NCBI GenBank assembly: GCA_900548305.1
Contig: URJZ01000008.1
Location: 1 to 56,422 of the forward strand
Source: an uncultured Oscillospiraceae bacterium
Lineage (GTDB): Bacteria; Bacillota; Clostridia; Oscillospirales; Acutalibacteraceae
Length of the DNA stretch: 56,422 nucleotides
Direction: 5' to 3'
Part shown: piece after piece, positions 26,822 to 36,058 of the stretch
How positions within the stretch are numbered: position 1 is the first letter of the stretch
How the letters are laid out: each line of letters starts with the position of its first letter
Made by a program: the position numbers and the translations under genes
The notes under the pieces: generated by a model
Told to the model about the DNA's origin: nothing
The model's input: the letters and a program-made list of their open reading frames with translations, nothing else
Database searches by the model: none

Positions 26822-28303
26822 ATGAACCTGAAGTCTTGTAACAAAGTTGAGACAAACCGTTATCAATTAGAAGTTGAAGTGGATGAAAAATCATTTAACG
26901 ACGCGTTAAATAGAACTTACCATAAAGAAATTAAAAAAATCTCTTTACCTGGCTTCCGTAAAGGTAAAGCTCCAAGATCTTTCGTTGAGAAATATTACGG
27001 TGAGCAAGTATTCTACGAAGGCGCTGTGAACGATATTTTCCCAGTTGCTTTTGAAGAGGCTGTAAAAGAATCCAAATTAGATGTAATTGTTGACAATAAC
27101 GATTTTGAAATTGTTGAAATTGGTAAACAAGGTTTTACTTTTAAAATTTCCGTTATCACAAAACCGGAAGTAAATATTGCTAACTATAAGGGTTTGAAAA
27201 TTGAACCTAAAAATCCAGAAGTAAAAGAAGAAGATATCGATGCAGAAATCAATAGAACTTTAGATCGTTACTCCCGTATGGTAACTATGGATAAAGCAGC
27301 TGAAAATGATGACATTGTTGTTATGGACTTTGAAGGTTCTATTGACGGTGTTCCATTTGAAGGCGGCGCTGCTGAAAACTATAGCCTAACACTTGGCACT
27401 AAAATGTTTATCCCAGGTTTTGAAGATCAACTATTGGGTCACAAAGCCGGCGATGAAGTAGATGTAAACGTTTCTTTCCCAGAAGATTACCATGCAACAG
27501 AATTAGCTGGCAAACCAGCTCTGTTTAAAGTAAAAGTTCATGAAATCAAAGGTAAAGAAACACCAGAATTTGATGATGAATTTGTAAAAGATATCAGCGA
27601 ATTTGATACTGTTGCCGAATATAGAGAAGATGTAAGAAAGAAATTGGATGCAAAAGCACATGCAGATGTTGCTGCAGATATCGACAACCAATTGATGGAA
27701 CAATTGAATGACTTGCTTGAAGCTGAGATTCCGGAAGCTATGATTGAGCTTCAAATTGATGAAGAGCTTCGTGCATTTAACTTCCGTTTACAATCTCAAG
27801 GCTTAAAATTAGAAACTTATATGCAATTGACCGGCGCAAATCCAAAATCTTTGCGTGAACAATTCAGAGAACAAGCAGAACGTCAAGTGAAAATCCGTTT
27901 GGCTCTTGAAAAAATCGGTCAACTTGAGAATATTACTGCTTCTGATGAGGACATTGAAGAAGAGTACAAAAATCTTTCAGAGCTTTACAAAACAGATATT
28001 GATAAGGTAAAAGCAATTATCTCCAGAGAAGGCCAGACAAAAGATATCATTGCAAGAAAAGCGATGAACCTTGTACGCGACGAAGCTGTTGTAGAAGTAA
28101 ACAAAGACGAAAAGGCAGCAAAACCTGCTAAAACAACAAAATCTACAAAAGCTGATGATGCAGAGGCAGATAAAGAGGCTGCACCAAAGAAAAAACCGGC
28201 AGCAAAAAAGACAACAACAAAAAAAGCAGCAGATGGTGAAGAAAAACCTGCTGCTAAAAAAACAACAAGAGCAAAAAAGACTGAGACAAAAGACGCTGAA
28301 TAA
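26822..28303 (+). CDS. tig: Trigger factor (ribosome-associated chaperone and prolyl isomerase)
   Basis: A 493-residue chaperone at the ribosome exit tunnel. The N-terminal ribosome-binding signature is LPGFRKGKAPRS, the FKBP-type domain runs about 160-245 (DFEGSIDGVPFEGG), and the C-terminal substrate-cradle domain follows. Beyond residue ~430 there is an extra low-complexity tail of about 60 residues rich in Lys, Ala and Thr (KPAAKK and AAKKTT repeats), which ordinary trigger factors of ~430 aa lack. ATG 26822 has AGGAGGAAG upstream. It starts the tig-clpP-clpX-lon-engB block. Confidence 0.95.
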   Translation: MNLKSCNKVETNRYQLEVEVDEKSFNDALNRTYHKEIKKISLPGFRKGKAPRSFVEKYYGEQVFYEGAVNDIFPVAFEEAVKESKLDVIVDNNDFEIVEIGKQGFTFKISVITKPEVNIANYKGLKIEPKNPEVKEEDIDAEINRTLDRYSRMVTMDKAAENDDIVVMDFEGSIDGVPFEGGAAENYSLTLGTKMFIPGFEDQLLGHKAGDEVDVNVSFPEDYHATELAGKPALFKVKVHEIKGKETPEFDDEFVKDISEFDTVAEYREDVRKKLDAKAHADVAADIDNQLMEQLNDLLEAEIPEAMIELQIDEELRAFNFRLQSQGLKLETYMQLTGANPKSLREQFREQAERQVKIRLALEKIGQLENITASDEDIEEEYKNLSELYKTDIDKVKAIISREGQTKDIIARKAMNLVRDEAVVEVNKDEKAAKPAKTTKSTKADDAEADKEAAPKKKPAAKKTTTKKAADGEEKPAAKKTTRAKKTETKDAE

Positions 28304-28347
28304 TCAGTGTGTTTTCAGCCAATGCTGAACAAATAGAACTGATATAT

Positions 28348-28381
28348 CCATCTGTTTCCTACCATGCAGGGAAGCAGATGG
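28348..28381 (+). terminator. Strong hairpin between tig and clpP
   Basis: CCATCTGTTTCC pairs with GGAAGCAGATGG (12-13 bp, one G-T pair) around a small loop. The downstream sequence GTTCTTCAT is only weakly T-rich. It may be a partial terminator or attenuator or an RNA-processing stem. Confidence 0.5.
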
Positions 28382-28434
28382 GTTCTTCATATCAAAAATA
28401 TTCGACAAATTGCGTGGAGAAATGGTGGTATCAC

Positions 28435-29013
28435 ATGAGTTTAGTACCTTACGTTATTGAACAAACAAACCGCGGAGAACGTTCTTACGATATTTTTTCC
28501 CGTTTGCTGAATGATAGAATCGTTATGTTAACAGATGAAGTAAATAATACGACAGCTAGTTTAGTGGTTGCACAACTTCTATATTTGGAAGGGCAGGATC
28601 CTACCAAAGATATCCATCTGTACATTAACAGCCCTGGTGGTTCTGTAACTGCCGGCATGTCTATTTTTGATACCATGCAATACATTAAATGTGATGTTTC
28701 GACCATCTGCATGGGTATGGCTGCAAGTATGGGAGCTTTTCTATTGGCAGCCGGTGCAAAAGGTAAACGTTATACTTTGCCAAACAGTACCATTATGATT
28801 CATCAGCCAAGCGGCGGTGCACAAGGTCAGGCGACAGATATTATGATTCACGCTGACTATATTGTAAAAACAAAACAAAGATTAAACCAAATTTTGGCTG
28901 AAAAAACAGGTCAGCCGTTTGATGTTATTGCCAGAGATACTGAGCGTGATAATTTTATGGACGCTGAAGCTGCACTGGCATACGGCTTGGTTGATAAAAT
29001 TATTTCTAAATAA
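28435..29013 (+). CDS. clpP: ATP-dependent Clp protease proteolytic subunit
   Basis: A 192-residue serine peptidase forming the tetradecameric barrel that works with ClpX (next gene). MSLVPYVIEQTNRGER is the usual N terminus, so ATG 28435 is the start although the frame stays open upstream to 28309. The catalytic Ser is in GMAASMGAF, the His in MIHQPSGGAQG, and the Asp in the ERDNFM region. It is 21 bases before clpX. Confidence 0.97.
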   Translation: MSLVPYVIEQTNRGERSYDIFSRLLNDRIVMLTDEVNNTTASLVVAQLLYLEGQDPTKDIHLYINSPGGSVTAGMSIFDTMQYIKCDVSTICMGMAASMGAFLLAAGAKGKRYTLPNSTIMIHQPSGGAQGQATDIMIHADYIVKTKQRLNQILAEKTGQPFDVIARDTERDNFMDAEAALAYGLVDKIISK

Positions 29014-29034
29014 TAGCTAGGTGGGAGAGAACAT

Positions 29035-30345
29035 ATGGCAAACAATGAAGAGCTCAATCGCGAAATTTGCTGCTCCTTTTGCGGCAAAGCACAGGATGAG
29101 GCGCGTAGGCTGATTGCGGGTCCGGGTGTATATATTTGCGATGAGTGTATTGAGCTATGTATGTCTATTTTAGAAGACGAAGCAAACCTTTCTCAGCGCA
29201 AATCAAATCATAACAATGAACCTGTTGCAACATTGCTTAAGCCGAAAGAAATTAAGGCGTTGCTTGACGAATATGTCATTGGTCAGGATGATGCCAAGAT
29301 AGCATTATCTGTTGCGGTTTATAACCACTACAAACGTATTTATTATGGTGTGGAAGACGGAGAAATTACAAAAAGCAATGTGTTGTTGTTAGGGCCTACC
29401 GGCGTTGGCAAAACTTTGCTTGCTCAAACACTTGCAAAGCTGTTAGATGTACCGTTTGCCATTGCAGACGCAACTACCTTAACAGAAGCCGGCTATGTTG
29501 GTGAAGACGTAGAAAATATTTTGCTGCGTTTAATTCAGGCAGCAGATTTTGATATTGAAAAAGCAGAGCGCGGCATTATTTATATTGATGAAATTGATAA
29601 AATTGCCCGTAAATCTGAAAATCCTTCCATTACACGTGATGTAAGCGGCGAGGGTGTTCAGCAGGCGTTATTAAAAATTTTGGAGGGAACCGTTTCTAAT
29701 GTTCCGCCTCAAGGTGGTAGAAAACACCCTCAACAAGAATTTTTGCAGATAGATACCAAAAACATTTTGTTTATTTGCGGCGGTGCATTTGACGGTCTTG
29801 AAAAGATTATAGAGAAAAGAACTTCAAATTCCACCTTAGGTTTCCAAACAGAGGAAGCAGAAAAGCAAGAAATTAATGAAAATGAATGGTATAAAAATGT
29901 AATTCCGCACGACCTTGTTGTGTATGGAATTATACCAGAATTGGTTGGCCGCCTACCTGTAATTGCTTCTTTAGACGGGTTAACTGAAAAGGCATTGGTT
30001 CGTATTTTATCCGAACCAAAAAATTGCTTGGTAAACCAATATAAAAAGTTATTTGCGTTGGATAAAGTAGAACTTGAATTTCAACCGGAAGCTTTAACCG
30101 CAATTGCGAAAAAGACAATTGAGAGAAAAATTGGCGCAAGAGGACTGCGTTCCATTATGGAAGAACATCTCAATCATCTGATGTACGAAGTACCTTCAGA
30201 TTATACGATAGAGAAAGTGCTCATTACGCCGGATGTGATTAATAAAGGTGAACCACCGGAGATTGTGTATAATAAAGACCGCAAGCCTGTGCAAATTAAA
30301 TTGCCGCAGCCTAAAAATGGCGGTCATAAAAATACAGCATCTTAA
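29035..30345 (+). CDS. clpX: ClpX ATPase, specificity subunit of ClpXP
   Basis: A 436-residue AAA+ unfoldase. The N-terminal C4 zinc finger (CSFCGKAQ ... CDEC) binds adaptors. Walker A is GPTGVGKT, the pore loop GYVG, Walker B IIYIDEIDK, and sensor-2 GARGLRS. ClpP docking uses the loop after NSTLGFQ. Order and spacing after clpP are standard. Confidence 0.97.
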   Translation: MANNEELNREICCSFCGKAQDEARRLIAGPGVYICDECIELCMSILEDEANLSQRKSNHNNEPVATLLKPKEIKALLDEYVIGQDDAKIALSVAVYNHYKRIYYGVEDGEITKSNVLLLGPTGVGKTLLAQTLAKLLDVPFAIADATTLTEAGYVGEDVENILLRLIQAADFDIEKAERGIIYIDEIDKIARKSENPSITRDVSGEGVQQALLKILEGTVSNVPPQGGRKHPQQEFLQIDTKNILFICGGAFDGLEKIIEKRTSNSTLGFQTEEAEKQEINENEWYKNVIPHDLVVYGIIPELVGRLPVIASLDGLTEKALVRILSEPKNCLVNQYKKLFALDKVELEFQPEALTAIAKKTIERKIGARGLRSIMEEHLNHLMYEVPSDYTIEKVLITPDVINKGEPPEIVYNKDRKPVQIKLPQPKNGGHKNTAS

Positions 30346-30357
30346 TCAACAACATTT

Positions 30358-30412
30358 GGCTGTTGCACTGGGAGTAGTAACACTCTCTGCTTTGCAACAG
30401 CCTTTTCTCTTT
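30358..30412 (+). terminator. Terminator after clpX
   Basis: GGCTGTTGCA and TGCAACAGCC form a perfect 10-bp stem around a 25-base loop, followed by TTTTCTCTTT. It separates clpPX from lon. Confidence 0.75.
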
Positions 30413-30490
30413 CAAAATAAGCGCATCTGTGTTAAAATTCCTTTATAATTTCCTATATTATGTACACAGGTGCAGGAGGAGAGATGGATC

Positions 30491-32941
30491 ATGACAATGA
30501 AATTAGATGAAACTTTAACAATAGATCAACCAGAAAAAGAGTTAACGGAGAAGCTTGTGATGCCAGTGATTGCATTACGCGGTCTTGTGGTATTTCCCGG
30601 TATGTCTGTTCAATTTGATGTAGGAAGAAAGAAGTCTATTTTGGCAGTAAACCAAGCAATGGATATTAATCAAACTGTTTTTTTGGTGACTCAAAAAGAT
30701 TTAGAAACTGCTGAACCAAAGCAAGAACATTTGCATAAGATTGGTGTAATTGCAAAAATCAAGCAAGTATTCCGCAATTCAGAAGATGGTCTTCGTTTAT
30801 TCGTAGAGGGAATGCGTCGTGCGGAACTGGTGGATGTTATGCAAGATACCCCTTTCCTATTAGGTGAGATTGCTTTAACTGATGAAGTGGAATCTGCCCA
30901 AACCCACCGTTCTCAAGCATTGGTTCGCCATGCAAAAACAGTGTTTGAGCAATATATTCAAAACTATAAAAGTGTACCTCCGGACATCATTATGAACGTG
31001 ATTAAGCTGAAAGAAAGCGGAGAGTTGGCAGACTATATTGCCGGCAATACTGCTTTAGATGCTGAATTAAAACAGGATGTATTGGAGGTTGTAGACGCAG
31101 ATCAACGGTTGGAATTTTTGATTGATATTTTACAGGATGAAATTAAAATTCTGGAGATAGAAAATATCATCAGTTCCAAAGCCAAAGAGCAGATGGACCA
31201 AAATCAACGCGAGTACTATTTAAGGGAGCAAATACGAGCAATTTATAATGAACTGGGAGAAGATGAGTCTCCTGAAGAAGAACACGAATCTTTTAAGCAA
31301 CGTATTTTGGCTTTGCATCTTCCTGAAAAGCAGGAACAGAAACTGTTAAAGGAATGTGACCGTTTGGCAAAAATGCCGTCAGGCTCCCATGAAGGAAGTG
31401 TTGTTCGAAATTATTTGGAAACTTGTTTAGAATTACCTTGGAATCAATCCAGTAAAGCTACCATTAACTTAAATAAAGTAGAAAAAGTGCTTAATAAAGA
31501 ACATTATGGTTTATCCAGGGTAAAAGAACGTATCTTGGAATCGTTAGCTGTACGAAAACTAAATCCTCATATGAACGGACAAGTTATTTGTTTGGTGGGG
31601 CCTCCAGGTGTGGGTAAGAGTTCTATTGCAAAATCTATTGCCCATGCAATCGGTTTGGAATTCGAACGTATTTCTTTGGGTGGTGTACGTGATGAATCTG
31701 AGATTGTGGGGCACCGTAAAACATATGTAGGCTCTATGCCGGGACGTATTATTTCTGCTGTAAAGCAAGCGGGGATCAATAATCCTGTAATTTTATTGGA
31801 TGAGATTGATAAGCTTTGCAAAGATTTCAGGGGAGATCCTGCTTCTGCTTTGCTGGAAGTTTTGGATATGGAGCAGAATAGTACCTTTACAGACCATTAC
31901 ATAGATATGCCTTTTGATTTGAGCAATGTTATCTTTATTACAACAGCAAACGATGCCAGTGCGATTCCGGCTCCTTTATTTGACCGTATGGATGTAATTT
32001 CATTATCCAGTTATACGCATGAAGAAAAATTTCACATTGCAACAAAACATTTGATTCCAAAACAACTGGAAAAACACGGTATTGCAGTGAAACAGCTGAA
32101 AATAACACCGGGTGCAGTTCATGCTATCATCGATAATTACACAAAAGAAGCAGGAGTGCGTGGTCTGGAACGCAGAATTGCAGATATCTGCAGAAAGTGC
32201 GCCAAAAATGTCGTAGAGAATCCAGATAAAAAAATTACGGTCAATGAGAAGCAATTGGAAGCATATCTTGGACCTAAAAAATATAAAAAAGATGATGTCG
32301 CTAAGACAGATGAAGTTGGATTGGTAAATGGCCTTGCCTGGACAAGCGTTGGAGGAGAGCTGCTTCCGATTGAAGTGGTTGCCCTTGACGGAACAGGTAA
32401 AATAGAGCTAACAGGCAATTTAGGAGATGTGATGAAGGAATCTGCTAAAACCGCAGTCAGTTGTGTGCGCAGTCGTGCAGATAAATTGGGAATTATGCGT
32501 GAGTTTTACAAACGCAAAGATATCCATATTCATGCACCGGAAGGAGCAATTCCAAAGGATGGGCCTTCTGCCGGTATTGCTATGGCAACCGTCATTACTT
32601 CTGCCTTGACTAGCATTCCTGTTTGCCATGATGTTGCTATGACAGGCGAAATTACATTACAGGGAAGAGTGCTTCCAATTGGCGGTTTAAAAGAGAAAAC
32701 TATGGCAGCATATCGTGCAGGTATGAAGCGTGTGATTATTCCTGCTGACAATGTAGCTGATTTGGCAGATGTCGATCAAGTGGTAAAAGACTCTATAGAA
32801 TTTTTCCCTGTGAGAAAGATTGATGAGGTGTTGGAACTTGCCCTTACCCGCAAACCAACTCCTAGAGAAAGTCTGTTTGACGATGCAGAGTGCCAATATT
32901 TAGAGCATGATACCAATCAATTGATGCTTCCCAGCATTTAA
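30491..32941 (+). CDS. lon: Lon protease
   Basis: An 816-residue ATP-dependent protease. It has an N-terminal substrate-binding domain (from VMPVIALRGLVVFPGM), Walker A GPPGVGKSS, Walker B ILLDEIDK, and the C-terminal peptidase domain with catalytic Ser in DGPSAGIAMAT and Lys in GGLKEKTMAA. ATG 30491 is seven bases after GGAGGAGAG, so the upstream GTG at 30470 is rejected. No CIRCE or CtsR box is recognisable upstream. It is followed by engB. Confidence 0.97.
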   Translation: MTMKLDETLTIDQPEKELTEKLVMPVIALRGLVVFPGMSVQFDVGRKKSILAVNQAMDINQTVFLVTQKDLETAEPKQEHLHKIGVIAKIKQVFRNSEDGLRLFVEGMRRAELVDVMQDTPFLLGEIALTDEVESAQTHRSQALVRHAKTVFEQYIQNYKSVPPDIIMNVIKLKESGELADYIAGNTALDAELKQDVLEVVDADQRLEFLIDILQDEIKILEIENIISSKAKEQMDQNQREYYLREQIRAIYNELGEDESPEEEHESFKQRILALHLPEKQEQKLLKECDRLAKMPSGSHEGSVVRNYLETCLELPWNQSSKATINLNKVEKVLNKEHYGLSRVKERILESLAVRKLNPHMNGQVICLVGPPGVGKSSIAKSIAHAIGLEFERISLGGVRDESEIVGHRKTYVGSMPGRIISAVKQAGINNPVILLDEIDKLCKDFRGDPASALLEVLDMEQNSTFTDHYIDMPFDLSNVIFITTANDASAIPAPLFDRMDVISLSSYTHEEKFHIATKHLIPKQLEKHGIAVKQLKITPGAVHAIIDNYTKEAGVRGLERRIADICRKCAKNVVENPDKKITVNEKQLEAYLGPKKYKKDDVAKTDEVGLVNGLAWTSVGGELLPIEVVALDGTGKIELTGNLGDVMKESAKTAVSCVRSRADKLGIMREFYKRKDIHIHAPEGAIPKDGPSAGIAMATVITSALTSIPVCHDVAMTGEITLQGRVLPIGGLKEKTMAAYRAGMKRVIIPADNVADLADVDQVVKDSIEFFPVRKIDEVLELALTRKPTPRESLFDDAECQYLEHDTNQLMLPSI

Positions 32942-32961
32942 TTATCAATAGGAGGTTGTGC

Positions 32962-33585
32962 ATGAAATTTGAAGATGCTTTTTTTGAATTTGCTGCAGGC
33001 AAATTAAATCAATTGCCTCCGTCGGATGTTCCGGAGATTGTATTTTCAGGAAAATCAAACGTTGGCAAATCTTCCTTAATTAATAAAATTTTAAATCGTA
33101 AATCTTTGGCACGCGTCAGCGCTACGCCGGGAAAGACAGGAACTATTAACTTTTATAGTTTAAAAGAATGTCGTTTGGTGGATTTACCGGGCTACGGTTA
33201 TGCAAAAGTATCCCATGCGGAAAAATTGCGTTGGGCTGAATTGGTAGAAGGCTATTTGGCATCTGACCGAAATATTCAATTTGTAGTACAAATTTTAGAT
33301 ATTCGCCACAAGCCAACGGAGAATGACTTGCATATGATAGAGTTTTTGCTGGAATCTCGCTTTCCGTTTGCGGTGGTTGTAACCAAAAGTGATAAACTGA
33401 ACAAAACGCAGCGTGCAAAACAATTGGCATATTTTGACGAGTTGTTCCGTGATGAAAATGGTGAAAGTTTGGTGCATTATATTCCATTTTCTTCTGTAAA
33501 TGGAGAGGGTGTTGATGTTATGAAACAAATCATTCAGTCAATTGCACAAGCACATACAGCACAGCTTCAGGCGCAGCAAGAGTAA
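32962..33585 (+). CDS. engB: Ribosome biogenesis GTPase EngB (YsxC/YihA)
   Basis: A 207-residue GTPase needed for 50S assembly. G1 is GKSNVGKSSL, G3 DLPGYGYAK, G4 TKSDKL. ATG 32962 is six bases after AGGAGG. The lon-engB order is conserved in Firmicutes. Confidence 0.96.
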   Translation: MKFEDAFFEFAAGKLNQLPPSDVPEIVFSGKSNVGKSSLINKILNRKSLARVSATPGKTGTINFYSLKECRLVDLPGYGYAKVSHAEKLRWAELVEGYLASDRNIQFVVQILDIRHKPTENDLHMIEFLLESRFPFAVVVTKSDKLNKTQRAKQLAYFDELFRDENGESLVHYIPFSSVNGEGVDVMKQIIQSIAQAHTAQLQAQQE

Positions 33586-33606
33586 GGAATGAAAGGAGAA
33601 AAGCCG

Positions 33607-34905
33607 ATGTTTGTTTCGGATTGCTTGAATGTCAATGAAGAAGGACATTTGACCATTGGCGGATGTGATACAGTATCACTGGTGCAGGAATTTTCTACAC
33701 CACTATTTGTAATGGATGAAGAGGCGATACGCAAAACTTGCCGTATGTACCAAAATTCTTTGAATGAATATTATCAGGGAAGAGGCATGGTACTGTATGC
33801 CAGCAAAGCGTTTAGCTGTAAAGAAATGTGCCGCATTATTAAAGATGAAGGCATTGGGTTAGATGTTGTTTCCGGAGGAGAACTTTACACTGCGCTTGAA
33901 GCAGGGTTTCCTGCAGAGCGTATCCATTTTCACGGAAACAATAAAACGGAAGATGAAATTTGTTTTGCATTAGAAAATGATGTAGGACACTTTGTAGTAG
34001 ATAATTTTTTTGAATTAGAAACTCTTGATAGATTAGCAGCTCAACAAAATAAAGTTGCGAATATTTCACTGCGTATTAAACCGGGAATTGAGGCACATAC
34101 TCATGAAGCGGTAATGACGGGACAGATTGATTCTAAATTTGGTTTTGCGCTGGAAACAGGCGAGGCAATGGAAGCTGTAAAATTTGCAACAAAATTTCAT
34201 CATGTTAGATTAAAGGGAATGCATAATCATATTGGTTCTCAAATATTTGATATTGAACCATTTAAAAGTGCAGCAAAAGTCATGCTGGAATTTATGAATC
34301 AAATCCGTATAGAAACAGGGATTGTCATAGAAGAATTAAATCTTGGCGGCGGATTTGGTATCAAGTATGTAGACAGTGATAAACCTGTTCCATACGGTGA
34401 TTATATGAAAGAAATTTCGCATGTGGTTTATCAAACATGTGAAGCACTTGAGTTTCCTGTACCGTATATTTTTATGGAACCGGGACGTTCTATCGTAGGT
34501 GAAGCGGGCATTACGTTATATCGTGTGGGTGGAATTAAAGAAATTCCCAATATACGTACCTATGTATCTGTAGACGGAGGTATGACAGATAACCCCAGAT
34601 ATGCCTTATATCAATCGGAGTACAGCGTTGTTGTGGCAAATAAGGCAAACGAACCGGCAGCAAAAAAGGTAACCATTGCAGGAAGATGCTGCGAAAGTGG
34701 AGATTTAATTCAAGAGAATACCATGATACAGGATGTAGAAGTAGGCGATACCTTAGCTGTATTATCTACAGGTGCCTACAACTATTCCATGGCGTCTAAT
34801 TATAATCGTATTTGTAAGCCTGCTGTTGTTATGGTAAGAAACAGGAAGCCAAGAGTTGTGGTAAAACGAGAAACATACGCAGATTTGGTTCGCAATGATA
34901 TATAA
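33607..34905 (+). CDS. lysA: Diaminopimelate decarboxylase
   Basis: A 432-residue PLP enzyme producing lysine from meso-diaminopimelate. The PLP lysine lies in YASKAFS, the glycine-rich phosphate loop in NLGGGFGIKY, and EPGRSIVGEAG and CCESGDLI are active-site motifs. ATG 33607 is preferred over ATG 33589 because AAAGGAG sits nine bases before it. It lies directly after engB, so lysine synthesis appears to be co-transcribed with lon-engB. Confidence 0.96.
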   Translation: MFVSDCLNVNEEGHLTIGGCDTVSLVQEFSTPLFVMDEEAIRKTCRMYQNSLNEYYQGRGMVLYASKAFSCKEMCRIIKDEGIGLDVVSGGELYTALEAGFPAERIHFHGNNKTEDEICFALENDVGHFVVDNFFELETLDRLAAQQNKVANISLRIKPGIEAHTHEAVMTGQIDSKFGFALETGEAMEAVKFATKFHHVRLKGMHNHIGSQIFDIEPFKSAAKVMLEFMNQIRIETGIVIEELNLGGGFGIKYVDSDKPVPYGDYMKEISHVVYQTCEALEFPVPYIFMEPGRSIVGEAGITLYRVGGIKEIPNIRTYVSVDGGMTDNPRYALYQSEYSVVVANKANEPAAKKVTIAGRCCESGDLIQENTMIQDVEVGDTLAVLSTGAYNYSMASNYNRICKPAVVMVRNRKPRVVVKRETYADLVRNDI

Positions 34906-34920
34906 CAAATTGCTTGTATA

Positions 34921-34949
34921 TTTACTTTTTCACTTTTATGTGCTAAAAT
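34921..34949 (+). promoter_or_regulatory. Promoter of the TrpR-like gene operon
   Basis: TTTACT (34921-34926), 17 bases, extended -10 TGC-TAAAAT (34941-34949), 33 bases before the start codon. Confidence 0.6.
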
Positions 34950-34981
34950 TGTAATTAATGAAAGTGAAAGGACGGATTGCT

Positions 34982-35287
34982 ATGAATTCAAAAATAAAAA
35001 GCGATAGTGTCGATTTTTTATTCCGTTCCATCCTCAAGCTGAAAACAGTAGAGGAATGCTACGATTTTTTTGAAGATCTATGCACAGTACCTGAAATTAA
35101 AGCAATGTCTCAGCGTTTAGAAGTGGCGCATATGTTGAGTAATAACTGTGTTTACAGTGATATAGTAGCAAAAACAGGCGCTTCCACAGCAACAATCAGC
35201 AGAGTAAATCGCTCTCTTAACTATGGTTGTGACGGATATGAATTGGTATTTGGAAGATTGCAAGAGGAAGAAGAGGCGACATCATGA
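34982..35287 (+). CDS. YerC/YecD-type TrpR-related DNA-binding protein
   Basis: A 101-residue helix-turn-helix protein of the Trp-repressor superfamily. KAMSQRLEVAHML and the recognition-helix region TGASTATISRVNRSLNYG are typical. The targets are unknown. ATG 34982 is nine bases after AAAGGA. It overlaps the methyltransferase gene by 4 bases. Confidence 0.88.
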   Translation: MNSKIKSDSVDFLFRSILKLKTVEECYDFFEDLCTVPEIKAMSQRLEVAHMLSNNCVYSDIVAKTGASTATISRVNRSLNYGCDGYELVFGRLQEEEEATS

Positions 35288-36057
35288 GTAATTATACAGC
35301 CTTTGCAGAGTTTTACGACCAATTAACAGATAATGTAGAGTACAAAAAACGTGCTGAATATTTCTGCAAACTTTTAGAGCGTCATGGTCATACCATGGGG
35401 TTAACTTTGGACTTGGCTTGCGGAACAGGCAGTTTGACAATAGAACTGGCAAAACGAGGCGTCGATGTGTATGGCATTGATGCCTCTCCGTCTATGCTGA
35501 CCATTGCACAGGAAAAAGCAGCAGAGGCCAATACGCCAATTTTATTTTTATGCCAACGTATGGAAGAATTAGATTTGTTTGGAACCATTGACACTGTTGT
35601 ATGTACATTGGACAGCGTCAATCATTTAACAGATGAAAAAGATATCTTGCAGGCATTTCAGCGTGTAGCACTTTTTTTGGATCCAAACGGTTATTTTGTG
35701 TTTGATGTGAACACGCCGTATAAACATAGACATGTATTAGAAAACAATACTTTTCTTTATGATACTGAAAATGTGTACTGCGTATGGCAGAACACATTAG
35801 ATGAGGAAACAGGAATGGTAGAAATTAATCTGGATTTTTTTGCACGCCAGGAAGGTGATATATATAGACGCTCCAACGAATGTTTTTGCGAGCGGCCTTA
35901 TGATTCTGCTGAAATTAAGATTCTTCTTGAAAGAGCAGGCATGGAACTAGTAACTATATACGATGATATGACCTTTTCACCGGCTTCTCCTAAAAATGAA
36001 CGCTGGGTGGTAGTGGCCAAAAAGATGAGAGAAGAAACTGACAGAAGAGGTGCTTGA
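35284..36057 (+). CDS. Class I SAM-dependent methyltransferase
   Basis: A 257-residue cytoplasmic methyltransferase with motif I LDLACGTGSLTIELA, the acidic residue in VYGIDAS, and VCTLDSVNHL after it. The substrate cannot be assigned. Coupled to the TrpR-like gene (ATGA overlap) and followed by hslO after one base. Confidence 0.85.
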   Translation: MSNYTAFAEFYDQLTDNVEYKKRAEYFCKLLERHGHTMGLTLDLACGTGSLTIELAKRGVDVYGIDASPSMLTIAQEKAAEANTPILFLCQRMEELDLFGTIDTVVCTLDSVNHLTDEKDILQAFQRVALFLDPNGYFVFDVNTPYKHRHVLENNTFLYDTENVYCVWQNTLDEETGMVEINLDFFARQEGDIYRRSNECFCERPYDSAEIKILLERAGMELVTIYDDMTFSPASPKNERWVVVAKKMREETDRRGA

Positions 36058-36058
36058 T

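Noticed and set aside
28309..28434. 42-residue N-terminal extension of ClpP
   Set aside because: The open frame runs across a hairpin and lacks ClpP-like sequence; the normal N terminus starts at ATG 28435.
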